From positions 226,431 through 290,430 of the forward strand of contig RDZE01000014.1 of the NCBI GenBank assembly GCA_004293905.1: 64,000 bases of DNA. The letters run 5' to 3'. Position numbers and translations under genes: made by a program. The notes beneath the pieces were generated by a model. That model was not told the origin of the DNA and made no database searches. It was given only the letters and a program-made list of their open reading frames with translations. The stretch's first letter is position 1; each line of letters begins with the position of its first letter. The DNA comes from Cytophagales bacterium. Its GTDB lineage: Bacteria; Bacteroidota; Bacteroidia; Cytophagales; Microscillaceae. Positions 25,603 through 35,090 of the stretch are shown here, in pieces.

Positions 25603-26775
25603 CTATTTTAAGATTCCGCGTGAGATGACTATTTTTTGGATTTCGGAAGTGCCTTCATAAATTTGTGTGATTTTGGCATCACGCATGAGTCTTTCTACGT
25701 GAAATTCTCTTACATATCCGTAGCCTCCGTGTATTTGCACGGCTTCTGTGGCTACTTCATTGGCTACTTGTGAGGCATATAGTTTTGCCATTGATGCAGA
25801 TAGGGCAAAATCTGCGCCTGCGTCTTTGAGTCTTGCGGCTTTGTAGACCATGAGTCTTGCGGCTTCTATTTTGGTAGCCATTTCAGCCAATTTGAAGGCG
25901 ATTGCTTGGTGTTCGGCGATGGGTTTGCCAAAAGTTTTTCTTTCTTTAGCATATTTGAGGGCTAATTCGTAAGCACCTGCGGCAATGCCTAATGCTTGTG
26001 CGGCAATGCCTATGCGTCCGCCATTAAGCGTATTCATAGCAAAATTGAACCCGAAACCATCATCACCGATGCGGTTGGCTTTGGGTACTTTTACGTCTGT
26101 GAACATCAATGAGTGAGTATCGGAGCCTCTTATGCCCAATTTTTCTTCTTTTTTACCTACTACAAAGCCTTCCATGCCTTTTTCTACAATAAGGGCATTG
26201 ATGCCTTTGTGTTTTTTATCAGGATAGGTTTGTGCGATGACCAAGTAGGTAGAGGCATTGTTACCATTGGTAATCCAGTTTTTAGTTCCATTGAGGAGGT
26301 AATAGTCGCCTTTGTCTTCGGCGCGTGTATGCTGCGATGTGGCATCTGAGCCTGCTTCGGGTTCTGATAGGCAGAAAGCACCTATTTTTTCGCCTTTTGC
26401 AAGAGGGGTGAGGTATTTTTGTTTTTGCTCTTCACTGCCAAAAGTTTCTAATCCCCAACAAACCAATGAGTTATTAACGGACATACAAACAGAGGCAGAC
26501 GCATCTACTTTTGATATTTCTTCTATAGCCAATACATAAGAAAGTGTATCCATGCCTGCGCCGCCATATTTGGGAGAAACCATCATACCCATGAAGCCTA
26601 ATTCGCCCATTTTTTTTACTTGTTCAGTGGGGAATTTTTCGTGTTTATCGCGTTCTATTACACCGGGTAGGAGTTCTTTTTGTGTAAATTCGCGTGCAGC
26701 TTCGCGTACTTCTAATTGCTCTTCAGTTAGAAAGTCGGGGTGTTGGAGGGTTGTATCTAAAGATGATGTTGCCAT
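25603..26775 (-). CDS. Short-chain-type acyl-CoA dehydrogenase
   Basis: FAD flavoprotein that removes two hydrogens from an acyl-CoA and passes electrons to ETF. The family signatures are GAFCLSEPEAGSDATS, KNWITNG and the C-terminal QIHGGYGYVREFHVERLMRD followed by QIYEGTSEIQK, whose Glu is the catalytic base. The length of 390 residues is normal for butyryl-CoA / branched-chain members. The preceding residues (SSLDTTLQHPDFLTEEQLEV) form the usual N-terminal helix. No ETF gene is in the window. Nearby amino-acid catabolism genes make a branched-chain or aromatic-derived substrate possible. Confidence 0.93.
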   Translation of the reverse strand: MATSSLDTTLQHPDFLTEEQLEVREAAREFTQKELLPGVIERDKHEKFPTEQVKKMGELGFMGMMVSPKYGGAGMDTLSYVLAIEEISKVDASASVCMSVNNSLVCWGLETFGSEEQKQKYLTPLAKGEKIGAFCLSEPEAGSDATSQHTRAEDKGDYYLLNGTKNWITNGNNASTYLVIAQTYPDKKHKGINALIVEKGMEGFVVGKKEEKLGIRGSDTHSLMFTDVKVPKANRIGDDGFGFNFAMNTLNGGRIGIAAQALGIAAGAYELALKYAKERKTFGKPIAEHQAIAFKLAEMATKIEAARLMVYKAARLKDAGADFALSASMAKLYASQVANEVATEAVQIHGGYGYVREFHVERLMRDAKITQIYEGTSEIQKIVISRGILK

Positions 26776-26894
26776 AAATATTTTTTAGGAAATGAGATGA
26801 TAAATGAAATGATAATGCAAAATTAGTTTTTTGTAGTGGAATAATCAAATACGTAGATTATTTAGCTGATATACTATTTGAGTTATCAAAGTGT

Positions 26895-27404
26895 TTAGGA
26901 TTTTTTGAAGAGAAGTCTAATGGGTAAAAACAATGCCCAAGTAGATACAATTACGATGAGTAAAATAACATAAAGCAGATAACTTTCTTGAGAGCCTTGT
27001 AGATTGCGATTGATTTGCCATATATGATATAACAATAACATCATAAATATATTCATTGCTATAGCTAATACATTGCACCAATTTTCTAAGAAAGAGTACA
27101 GTTCTTTACGATGTTGGGGGGTAGCTGTCCAATATTTTTTTTGAGGAAAACTGAGCATTTCGAGTGGAAAATTTCTTAATACGGTGATAGCCATCGAAAT
27201 TAGAAAATTGAGTAAGAGTACAAAGATTGCATTGGCATAGAAATACATATTTTTTTCTATGGAGTAGGCATCAGCACTTTGGGCTTTCGCAAAATAAAGA
27301 GCTATTTGTTCGCCTTTGTCCGAAGTGTCATAGTAAGTGAGGGAAAGAATAAAAAGAAATGCAATGAGGGAGATTATTTTGATAAATCGTACTACTCTGA
27401 CCAT
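26895..27404 (-). CDS. Integral membrane protein of unknown function
   Basis: A 169-residue protein with four predicted membrane helices (about residues 7-25, 55-78, 108-128 and 142-162). Between the second and third is a loop reading NFPLEMLSFPQKKYWTATPQHRK, a pattern seen in small membrane proteins of the DUF1648 neighbourhood; I cannot confirm that family. It has its own gap on both sides and is divergent from the S9 peptidase. No function is proposed. Confidence 0.7.
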   Translation of the reverse strand: MVRVVRFIKIISLIAFLFILSLTYYDTSDKGEQIALYFAKAQSADAYSIEKNMYFYANAIFVLLLNFLISMAITVLRNFPLEMLSFPQKKYWTATPQHRKELYSFLENWCNVLAIAMNIFMMLLLYHIWQINRNLQGSQESYLLYVILLIVIVSTWALFLPIRLLFKKS

Positions 27405-27460
27405 GTGTTTTTTTATTAATTGAAAGGAATGAAAGCGCGCAAAGTTACAATTAATTTTTT

Positions 27461-27493
27461 TTGATACACAATCAATTTTTTTTTTTACATTTG
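27461..27493 (+). promoter_or_regulatory. Probable promoter of the S9 peptidase gene
   Basis: TTG at 27461-27463 and TACATTTG at 27486-27493 fit the -33/-7 pattern with a 22-bp spacer, slightly longer than usual. The ATG follows 33 bp after the -7 box. Confidence 0.45.
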
Positions 27494-27525
27494 AAAAAAA
27501 ATCTTATTAAAATTCAACAATACTC

Positions 27526-29478
27526 ATGAGAAAGATTTTATACTTTATAGGCATTTTGTCTGTTTTTACTACTCATTCTTTCGCTCAAGAAGTACAGCGC
27601 AAAGAAATAGGCAACTTAGTAATTGAGGGAATTCCCGAAATACCCAATCAGATAGCTGAAAGGCTCACCCAATACCAAAATACGCGCTCGGCTGGTTTGC
27701 AAGGTTGGGACAGACGCGGGGAGGGGCTTTTTATCGCAACTCGTTTCTCAGAAACTGCCCAAATACACTACCTCAATAAGGCTGGAGGCGCACGTCAACA
27801 AATTACTTTTTATAAAGAACCTATCGGAGGAATTGCCACCAATCCTATGCAAGAAGGCTTTTTATTTGCCAAAGACATAGGAGGCAACGAGTTTTATCAG
27901 ATATACTACCATGACCTAAGTACGGGGACGGCGCGCATGCTTACCGATGGAAAATCGCGCAATGGAGGCTTCTCTTGGTCTAATATGGGAGATAAATACG
28001 TTTTCACAAGTACCAAAAGAAATGGTACAGACACAGATATTTATCTATCTGATTTAGGAAAACAACATACAGAAGCACAAATACTTGTGGAAAAAGGAGG
28101 CTCTTGGGGCGTAGCAGATTGGGCAAGAGATGATACTCGTTTATTAGTGTTGCAATATGTTTCAGCGAATGAGTCTTACCCCTATATTTTAGATATTGCT
28201 ACTAAAACACTTACTCCTATTTTCAAAGCCAATAGTAAAAACAAAGTATCTTATGGCAGCATGGTTTTTAATGCTGATGGCAAGGGGATATTTATCACTT
28301 CTGATGAAGGAGGCGAATTTCAACAATTATATTACTATGATATTGCAACACAAAAAAGTACATTAATCACTAAAGACATCAATTGGGACATAGACGGCAT
28401 GCAAATTTCGGCAGATAGAAGCCAGATTGCATTTACCAGCAACGAGGGAGGTGTCAATAAACTTTATTTATTGGATACAAAAACCCAGCAATACAAACCT
28501 ATCAATGACATTCCTATTGGAGTAATAGGCGGTTTGGAATTTCACCCTGAAGGTAAAAAATTAGCAATTGCTATCAATACTCCCAAAAATCCTACTGATG
28601 TATTCGTAGTGCAATTGGACAATAGCCAAATAGAACGTTGGACTTTTAGCGAAGTAGGAGGATTAAATACAACAAATTTCGTGGTGCCTACTTTAATTCA
28701 ATTTCCAACATTTGACAAAGTAGACGGAAAAGCACGTCAAATACCTGCTTTTTATTATAAACCCACCAAAACAAAATTTGAGAAAATACCCGTCCTTATA
28801 CACATACACGGAGGTCCCGAAGGGCAATCACTGCCTACATTCAATGCTTTTTATCAATATATGCTCAACGAAATGGGTATAGCCGTGATAGACCCTAATG
28901 TGCGCGGTTCGGCAGGCTATGGAAAAACGTATTTAGGCTTAGACAATGGCTTCAAAAGAGAAGAATCAGTGCAAGATATAGGCGCGCTCCTCGATTGGAT
29001 AGCACAACAACCAGAGTTAGATGCCTCACGCGTGGCAGTGTACGGAGGGTCTTATGGTGGTTATATGACCTTAGCCTCTATGACACACTTCAACGACCGC
29101 CTCAAGTGCGGCATTGATGTAGTAGGCATTAGTAACTTTGTAACCTTTTTGAACAATACACAAGACTACCGCCGCGACTTACGCCGCGTAGAATATGGAG
29201 ATGAACGTGAGCCCAAAATGAAAGAGTTCATGGAAAAAATAGCCCCACTCAACAATGCTCAAAAAATTACTAAACCCATGTTCATCATTCAAGGACTCAA
29301 TGACCCACGCGTACCCGCAAGCGAAGCCGAGCAAATGGTGAAAAAAATAAGAGCCAATGGAGGCAAAGTATGGTATCTTTTAGCCAAAGACGAAGGGCAC
29401 GGCTTCAGAAAGAAAGTAAACATAGACTATTACCAAAACTCCATAGTTTTATTCTTAGAAGAAAATCTATTGAAATAA
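27526..29478 (+). CDS. S9-family prolyl oligopeptidase-like peptidase
   Basis: A 650-residue exported serine peptidase. The signal peptide ends after about residue 20 (THSFAQ). A seven-bladed propeller fills about residues 60-380, and the catalytic alpha/beta domain follows. The nucleophile is Ser509 in YGGSYGGYMTL; the aspartate lies in QGLNDPRVPASEAEQ and the histidine in DEGHGFRKK. The HIHGGPEGQS oxyanion segment is also present. Such enzymes cut short peptides in the periplasm or extracellularly. It is the first gene of a plus-strand pair with hmgA (39 bp gap), though the two functions are not obviously linked. Confidence 0.9.
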   Translation: MRKILYFIGILSVFTTHSFAQEVQRKEIGNLVIEGIPEIPNQIAERLTQYQNTRSAGLQGWDRRGEGLFIATRFSETAQIHYLNKAGGARQQITFYKEPIGGIATNPMQEGFLFAKDIGGNEFYQIYYHDLSTGTARMLTDGKSRNGGFSWSNMGDKYVFTSTKRNGTDTDIYLSDLGKQHTEAQILVEKGGSWGVADWARDDTRLLVLQYVSANESYPYILDIATKTLTPIFKANSKNKVSYGSMVFNADGKGIFITSDEGGEFQQLYYYDIATQKSTLITKDINWDIDGMQISADRSQIAFTSNEGGVNKLYLLDTKTQQYKPINDIPIGVIGGLEFHPEGKKLAIAINTPKNPTDVFVVQLDNSQIERWTFSEVGGLNTTNFVVPTLIQFPTFDKVDGKARQIPAFYYKPTKTKFEKIPVLIHIHGGPEGQSLPTFNAFYQYMLNEMGIAVIDPNVRGSAGYGKTYLGLDNGFKREESVQDIGALLDWIAQQPELDASRVAVYGGSYGGYMTLASMTHFNDRLKCGIDVVGISNFVTFLNNTQDYRRDLRRVEYGDEREPKMKEFMEKIAPLNNAQKITKPMFIIQGLNDPRVPASEAEQMVKKIRANGGKVWYLLAKDEGHGFRKKVNIDYYQNSIVLFLEENLLK

Positions 29479-29517
29479 ATTGAAAAGAAAAAAACTAACT
29501 AAAAACAACAAAATAAT

Positions 29518-30675
29518 ATGGCATATTATTATAAATTAGGGCAAATTCCCCCGAAAAGACATATACAATTCAGACAAGCAGATAACAGCCTTTACAAAGA
29601 AGAGCTCGTTAGCTCCAAAGGATTTAGTGGTATTTACTCCAATCTGTACCACATATACGCGCCTACACGCGTTAAAAAAGTAGACAAACCCACTCCTTTT
29701 CAAACTGAAATAGCCAAAGACTACCCTTTGTTGCAAACGCATCTGAAAACATCTGCCATCACACATACAGGAAAAGATTATTTAGAAGCGCGCCAAACCC
29801 TTATGATGAATAGCGACATCAGTATTGCCATCTGTAACCATACTGAGTTAAGTATGAACTACTACTACAAAAATGGCGAAGCAGACGAAATGCTCTACCT
29901 GCACGAAGGAAGCGGTTATATGTATTCACAATTTGGCAAATTACGCATTCAAAAAGGCGATTATGTAGTCATTCCACGCACTACTATCTACCGCTTAGAG
30001 TTCGAAACCGAACCTCGATTACTCATTATGGAAAGTCTTACCCCCATCGAAACCGTGAAACGCTACCGCAATGAATTAGGGCAACTTCTTGAGCACTCCC
30101 CTTATTGCGAACGCGATATACACCCCCCGCAAGAACTCGTCACTGAAGACAAAAAAGGCGAATACCTCATCAAAATCAAAAAAGGAGGTTATTTACATCA
30201 CTATTGGTACGAACATAGCCCCTTAGATTTAGTAGGTTGGGACGGTTTTCTATTCCCCTACACATTCTCTATCTACGATTTTGAACCCATTACAGGACGA
30301 TTGCACATGCCGCCACCCATTCATCAAACCTTCCAAACACAGGGCTGTGTAGTGTGTTCCTTTGTTCCGCGACTATTTGACTATCACCCATTAGCCATTC
30401 CCGCACCCTACAATCACTCCAATATAGACTCCGATGAGGTATTGTTCTATGCCGAAGGTAATTTTATGAGTCGTAAAGGCATAGATAGAGGGTCTTTCAC
30501 TTTGCACCCCGGAGGTTTGCCCCACGGACCCCACCCCGGCACCGTAGAAAAAAGCATAGGAGCAAAAGACACCGAAGAGTATGCCGTAATGATAGATACT
30601 TTCAAACCGCTTTATCTGACAACTACTGCCCTGCAATATGTGGACGAAAACTACCCCATGAGCTGGAATGAGTAA
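29518..30675 (+). CDS. hmgA: Homogentisate 1,2-dioxygenase
   Basis: Iron dioxygenase that opens the ring of homogentisate to maleylacetoacetate in tyrosine and phenylalanine degradation. The 385-residue length fits the shorter bacterial form. The N-terminal RmlC-like region includes LYLHEGSGYMYSQFGKL. The iron-binding ending is seen as SFTLHPGGLPHGPHPGTVEK, with the expected His, Glu and His residues, and PPPIHQTFQTQGCVVCSFVP precedes it. Maleylacetoacetate isomerase, fumarylacetoacetase and HPPD genes are not in the window. It follows the S9 peptidase by 39 bp. Confidence 0.93.
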   Translation: MAYYYKLGQIPPKRHIQFRQADNSLYKEELVSSKGFSGIYSNLYHIYAPTRVKKVDKPTPFQTEIAKDYPLLQTHLKTSAITHTGKDYLEARQTLMMNSDISIAICNHTELSMNYYYKNGEADEMLYLHEGSGYMYSQFGKLRIQKGDYVVIPRTTIYRLEFETEPRLLIMESLTPIETVKRYRNELGQLLEHSPYCERDIHPPQELVTEDKKGEYLIKIKKGGYLHHYWYEHSPLDLVGWDGFLFPYTFSIYDFEPITGRLHMPPPIHQTFQTQGCVVCSFVPRLFDYHPLAIPAPYNHSNIDSDEVLFYAEGNFMSRKGIDRGSFTLHPGGLPHGPHPGTVEKSIGAKDTEEYAVMIDTFKPLYLTTTALQYVDENYPMSWNE

Positions 30676-30766
30676 AAGAAAACCACTTTTTAACAAACTT
30701 TATAATTTTTATCTACAAAATTTCGTATACAAATTATTCTATTATCAAAAAATAAATTCTAAAATC

Positions 30767-31636
30767 ATGAAACGCCTCAAAATATATTCATTGTTGCTAT
30801 TCCTTTGGATAACAGCTCAAACCTCAGCACAAGCCGCAGGTATAGTATTCGTAGAAGGCTCTTGGAAAGATGCCATAGAAGCCGCTAAAAAAGCCAATAA
30901 ACTCCTCTTTGTAGATGCTTATGCCGATTGGTGCGGACCCTGCAAAGCAATGGCAAAAGATGTATTTCCACAAGAGAATGTAGGTACTTTTTACAATGCT
31001 AACTTTATTGCTTATAAAATGGACGTAGATTCACAAGAGGGAGGACAAGTTTTTGCTCGCTACAATGGCTCCGCTATGCCTACTTATCTCTTCATTGACC
31101 CTAACAATGAACAACTCGTGTACAAACAATTAGGTATGGTGCCCGCAGATGAATTCATCGAAATTGGTAAAAAAGCCCTACAAATGCCCGAATTTAAGAA
31201 AAAATACCAAGCAGGAACGCTTTCAGCCGATGAAAAACTAAACTATTGGGTTATGATGGAAGGAGACCCCGAATTAGCCGCTGATGTATGGAAACACCTT
31301 GAAGCGAACATAGGAGATAAACTACTTGAACCTACTAACTTCGACCTCATGATGGCTTATCCCACTGACTCACGTTCCCCTATTTTTCAATATTTTATGA
31401 AAAACGTGGAGAAATTTCAAAAAACATTTGAAGGGCAAACACTTGACTATTTCGGAGGTGTATTTGAAGAAACTTTCCAATTGGCAATCGCTAACAAAGA
31501 TAGAAAGCTATTTACAGATATGCTACCCAATATTCAACTATTCAAAAAATGGCTCAACCCTGACTTCGATATGAAGGCTTTTGAGCAAAATATGTTAGAA
31601 GAATATAATTTACAAATAGGCAACGGAGGAAGATAA
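30767..31636 (+). CDS. Secreted thioredoxin-fold protein
   Basis: A 289-residue exported protein. The signal peptide covers about residues 1-24 (LLLFLWITAQTSAQAAG). The thioredoxin domain follows with an active-site motif DWCGPCKAM (Trp55 to Cys59) and the cis-Pro loop GSAMPTYLFIDP. The C-terminal 150 residues are helical and carry no motif I recognise. It may act as a periplasmic disulfide reductase. I chose the ATG at 30767 because it starts the signal peptide; the frame is open from 30668, overlapping hmgA. A strong terminator follows. Confidence 0.87.
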   Translation: MKRLKIYSLLLFLWITAQTSAQAAGIVFVEGSWKDAIEAAKKANKLLFVDAYADWCGPCKAMAKDVFPQENVGTFYNANFIAYKMDVDSQEGGQVFARYNGSAMPTYLFIDPNNEQLVYKQLGMVPADEFIEIGKKALQMPEFKKKYQAGTLSADEKLNYWVMMEGDPELAADVWKHLEANIGDKLLEPTNFDLMMAYPTDSRSPIFQYFMKNVEKFQKTFEGQTLDYFGGVFEETFQLAIANKDRKLFTDMLPNIQLFKKWLNPDFDMKAFEQNMLEEYNLQIGNGGR

Positions 31637-31658
31637 TAAACCCATCTTAACCTTTTTC

Positions 31659-31700
31659 ATGTCAGTCTCTTTTCTATAAAAAAGACTGACATTTTTTTTT
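31659..31700 (+). terminator. Intrinsic terminator after the thioredoxin-like gene
   Basis: ATGTCAGTCT pairs perfectly with AGACTGACAT around a 14-nt loop, followed by a run of T. Confidence 0.9.
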
Positions 31701-31738
31701 GATATACGTATCCATGAATGTAACAACTCCTCAAAAAT

Positions 31739-32587
31739 ATGGAAAATACTTTGCAAAAAGCATTATGGCAAAGACTACAAAATTATACTTTTGACGACCC
31801 TACAGCCTCTTTTTCTTTTAGCAAAAGACTTTGCGAAGAAAATAATTGGCACATAGACTATGCAAAAGAAGTCATAGAAGAATATAAAAAATTTATGTAT
31901 CTGCTTTGTGAAGCAGGGCATCCCGTTACCCCTTCAGATGCTATAGACCAAGTATGGCATTTACACATGATTTATACGCGGCTATATTGGGAAGATTTTT
32001 GCCCCAATGTATTGCAAAAAGAAGCACACCACGGACCTACCAAAGGAGGGAAAACAGAACGAGTTAAATTTCACGATTGGTACTCAAAAACCTTAGAGAG
32101 CTATCGCTCCCTCTTTCAAACAGAGCCCCCTACAGAAATATGGTTACCCGCTCAAGAGCGTTTTTCTCAAATCAATTTTCAAAGAGTAAATATGGACGAA
32201 AATTGGGTGATCCCTAAACCTTTTTTTCTACAAAAAAAATCAGCAACTACTTTTTCGGCACTACTTTTTGTACCACTGTTAGGGATTTTGTTTGCAGCCA
32301 CAAATGTAGCCTTTTACATTGTAATAGTGGCGATTGTGGTAGTGTTTGGCTTGATATTAGTAGCAACGCTTACTGCTTCAAAACCACGACAAAAACGCCT
32401 TAAAAACAGGAAAAAAAGCAGAAACAACAGCAGTGCCGATGGTGGTGTTTCGGGTTGTGGCAGCGACTCAGGCAGTAGTAGCGGAGGAAGTTCTTTTGGT
32501 GGCGGCGATTCAGGGGGTGCTGGTGGCGATTCGGGTTGCGGCGGTGGAGGCTGTGGTGGTGGTTGCGGCGGCGGTTGTGGTGGCTAA
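31739..32587 (+). CDS. GRDP/TIGR04222-type protein with Gly/Cys-rich tail
   Basis: The 282-residue protein has three parts. Residues 1-150 form a helical domain of the glycine-rich-domain-protein type, with DQVWHLHMIYTRLYWEDFCP as its most typical stretch. Two adjacent membrane helices lie at about 168-205 (TFSALLFVPLLGILFAATNV and FYIVIVAIVVVFGLILVATL). The tail (about 236-282) is Gly/Ser/Cys-rich and ends in GCGGGCGGGCGG. This layout is known in the TIGR04222 membrane proteins, whose function is not known. A small membrane protein gene follows 64 bp later on the same strand. Confidence 0.8.
   Translation: MENTLQKALWQRLQNYTFDDPTASFSFSKRLCEENNWHIDYAKEVIEEYKKFMYLLCEAGHPVTPSDAIDQVWHLHMIYTRLYWEDFCPNVLQKEAHHGPTKGGKTERVKFHDWYSKTLESYRSLFQTEPPTEIWLPAQERFSQINFQRVNMDENWVIPKPFFLQKKSATTFSALLFVPLLGILFAATNVAFYIVIVAIVVVFGLILVATLTASKPRQKRLKNRKKSRNNSSADGGVSGCGSDSGSSSGGSSFGGGDSGGAGGDSGCGGGGCGGGCGGGCGG
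32445..32584 (+). repeat. Gly/Cys/Ser-rich coding tail of the 31739 gene
   Basis: Simple GGT/GGC/TGT codon repeats encode the tail of the membrane protein. The final part repeats Gly-Cys-Gly-Gly three times. GC content is locally much higher than in the neighbours. Confidence 0.8.
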
Positions 32588-32651
32588 AATAAATGAAGAC
32601 TTTTAAACTTTATTGTTACTAAAACGTATAAAATAAAAATACTATACGCAC

Positions 32652-32831
32652 ATGTTCAGCACTAAAAATGTAATTTACTTAGCCGGGGTAGTCATTGTAG
32701 CTTTGATAGCCCTTCGTTTCCTAAAAACTGCTTTCTATTGGGCTAGCAATCTTTTCTGGTTAGCACTCTTTATTTTCGCAGGCTACTACGTCTACCAACT
32801 ATTCAATAGTAAAAAAAGTGGTAGTGCCTAA
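32652..32831 (+). CDS. Small membrane protein (59 aa)
   Basis: An ATG at 32652 opens a frame of 59 codons ending TAA at 32829. It reads MFSTKNVIYLAGVVIVALIA and continues with a second hydrophobic stretch (LFWLALFIFAGYYVYQLF), so it has two membrane helices and a short basic end (NSKKSGSA). The A-rich leader and the codon use match neighbours, and a strong terminator follows 41 bp later, which supports a real gene. It is probably co-transcribed with the Gly/Cys-tailed protein. No function is known to me. Confidence 0.75.
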   Translation: MFSTKNVIYLAGVVIVALIALRFLKTAFYWASNLFWLALFIFAGYYVYQLFNSKKSGSA

Positions 32832-32871
32832 GAAAATCATCTTATTAGCCATTTTCATCATATATTATTAT

Positions 32872-32912
32872 AAACTACTCTTGTTTTCAAAACAGGAGTA
32901 GTTCTTTTTTTT
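32872..32912 (+). terminator. Intrinsic terminator, convergent gap before metG end
   Basis: AACTACTC-T-TGTTTT pairs with AAAACA-G-GAGTAGTT around a one-base loop region, followed by a T-run. Confidence 0.87.
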
Positions 32913-32929
32913 ATCTATAAACAAAAGGA

Positions 32930-35026
32930 TTATCTTACTTCGGCACCATTGAGCGCGTTGCCTTCAGGGTTCATAAAAAGGAGTTTGCCTTCTGAGTCAG
33001 TAGTCATCAAAATCATTCCTTGCGATTCTACCCCCATAATTTTGCGAGGGGCTAAATTTGCTAACCAACAAACTTGTTTGCCAATAATGGCTTCAGGCTC
33101 AAAATACTCACCAATACCACTTGCTACTATAGGTTGCAGATTGCCCGCCTCTAACTGTAATTTTAGAATTTTTTTACTTCCTTTTACGCGTTCGGCAGTT
33201 TTGATGGTAGCTATACGGAGGTCTATTTTTTGAAAATCTTCATAACTGATGCTTTCTTTGAGTGCATTGAGGGTAATGGTAGCTGCTTGATTATTGTTTT
33301 CAGAAGTGGTAGTCATGGCAGGGTTTTTAGATTTGTTTAATTTCTCTATTTGAAACTCTATGGTTGTGTCTTCTATTTTCTCGAATAATAAGCCTATGTT
33401 TTCTATTTTTTGTTCGGCATTTAATAAATTCAAACTTCCTACTTTTTGCCAACCAAGAGGTTTTTCTATATTGAGTATTGTTCTAATTTTTTGGGCAGTA
33501 AAAGGTAAAAAAGGTTCAGCCAAAATGCTCAAATTAGCAACCAATTGTAAAGCACAATGCAAAACAGTAGCGGCACGGTCTTTATTATTTTCCTTAAGAA
33601 GTTTCCAAGGGGCATTGTCTTGCAAATATTTATTGCCCACACTTGAAAGTTCCATTAATGAGCCAATAGCCTCTTTGAAGCGATAATTTTGGAGCGATTT
33701 TTCTATTTTCTGACTGATGGTCTTGAGGTCATTTTCAAGGGCAAGGTCTATGCTTTCAAGGGTTTGTGCTGTGGGTAGTTGAGCGTTAAAGTTTTGCCCT
33801 GTAAGTACTACAGCTCTGTTTATGAAGTTTCCTAAATTAGCTACTAACTCACTATTATTCCTCGCCTGAAAATCTTTCCATGTGAAATCGCTATCTTTGG
33901 TTTCAGGTGCATTGGTGGTAAGATAGTATCTAAGTACATCTTGTTTTTCAGGAAATTCGGCGAGGTATTCGTGCAACCAAACTGCCCAATTGCGCGAGGT
34001 GGAGATTTTTTCACCTTCGAGGTTCATAAATTCATTGGCGGGTACTTGTGCAGGGAGCACAAAACCACCATGTGCTTTGAGCATGGCAGGAAAGATGATG
34101 CAATGGAAGACGATATTGTCTTTTCCTATAAAGTGTACGAGTTGTGTTTCTTCCTCTTGCCAAAACTCTTTCCAGCGCGCTGGTTGTTGTTTTTGGTCAA
34201 AATATTCTTTGGTAGCAGAGATGTAGCCAATGGGTGCATCAAACCAAACATAGAGTACTTTTCCTTTTGCTTGTGGCAAAGGTACGGGTATGCCCCAATT
34301 AAGGTCGCGCGTCATGGCTCTTGCTTGTAATCCCTGTTCTATCCACGATTTGCATTGCCCATACACGTTGGGTTTCCAATCTTGGGCGTGTTCATTGATA
34401 ATCCATTCTTTGAGCCAAGTTTCATAATTTTGAAGGGGCAAAAACCAATGAGTAGTTTTTTTCTTGATGGGCTGTGCATTGGAGTAGGCAGAGCGTGGGT
34501 TGATGAGTTCATCGGGACTAAGCGTAGAGCCACATTTTTCGCATTGGTCGCCAAAGGCGTTTTCATTACCACATTTGGGGCATGTGCCTATGATATAGCG
34601 GTCAGCTAAAAATTGATGGACTTCGGGGTCATAGAACTGCTCGGTTTCTTTTTCCTCGAATAGGCTTTGGTCATAAAATTTTTTAAAAAATGCACTGGCG
34701 GTTTCGTGATGAGTGTTTGAGGAGGTGCGTGCATAAATATCGAAAGAAATACCAAACTGCTCAAAAGCGTTTTTGATTTGGTGATGGTATAGGTCTATGA
34801 TGGCTTGTGGAGTAGTTTTTTCTTTTTCGGCTTTCATGGTTATGGCTACGCCGTGTTCGTCAGAGCCACTTACGAAAAGCACTTCTTCCCCTTTGGCTCT
34901 TAGGTAGCGTGCGTAGATGTCTGCGGGGATATAACACCCTGCTAAATGCCCTACGTGAATAGGACCATTGGCATAAAGGAGGGCAGCTGTGAGTAGATGA
35001 CGTTTGTATTTTTTTTGTTCTGACAT
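32930..35026 (-). CDS. metG: Methionine--tRNA ligase with C-terminal tRNA-binding domain
   Basis: Class I synthetase that charges tRNA-Met. The HIGH-like motif is ANGPIHVGHLAG, and the KMSKS-like motif is EGEKISTSRNWAVW (KISTS). A zinc site is visible as CPKCGNENAFGDQCEKCGST, as in the E. coli type. The C-terminal OB-fold (about residues 585-698, DFQKIDLRIATIKTAERVKG ... VCWLANLAPRKIMG) helps bind tRNA. The length of 698 residues is normal for this two-domain form. I chose the ATG at 35026 (MSEQKKYKRH); a frame from 35053 adds nine residues. The gene converges with the preceding plus-strand genes across a shared terminator. Confidence 0.95.
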   Translation of the reverse strand: MSEQKKYKRHLLTAALLYANGPIHVGHLAGCYIPADIYARYLRAKGEEVLFVSGSDEHGVAITMKAEKEKTTPQAIIDLYHHQIKNAFEQFGISFDIYARTSSNTHHETASAFFKKFYDQSLFEEKETEQFYDPEVHQFLADRYIIGTCPKCGNENAFGDQCEKCGSTLSPDELINPRSAYSNAQPIKKKTTHWFLPLQNYETWLKEWIINEHAQDWKPNVYGQCKSWIEQGLQARAMTRDLNWGIPVPLPQAKGKVLYVWFDAPIGYISATKEYFDQKQQPARWKEFWQEEETQLVHFIGKDNIVFHCIIFPAMLKAHGGFVLPAQVPANEFMNLEGEKISTSRNWAVWLHEYLAEFPEKQDVLRYYLTTNAPETKDSDFTWKDFQARNNSELVANLGNFINRAVVLTGQNFNAQLPTAQTLESIDLALENDLKTISQKIEKSLQNYRFKEAIGSLMELSSVGNKYLQDNAPWKLLKENNKDRAATVLHCALQLVANLSILAEPFLPFTAQKIRTILNIEKPLGWQKVGSLNLLNAEQKIENIGLLFEKIEDTTIEFQIEKLNKSKNPAMTTTSENNNQAATITLNALKESISYEDFQKIDLRIATIKTAERVKGSKKILKLQLEAGNLQPIVASGIGEYFEPEAIIGKQVCWLANLAPRKIMGVESQGMILMTTDSEGKLLFMNPEGNALNGAEVR

Positions 35027-35090
35027 ATAAATATTGAGCGAAATAGGTAGCAAAAGTATAGAATTTCGGTGGAATATGCAATCTGAAAAG

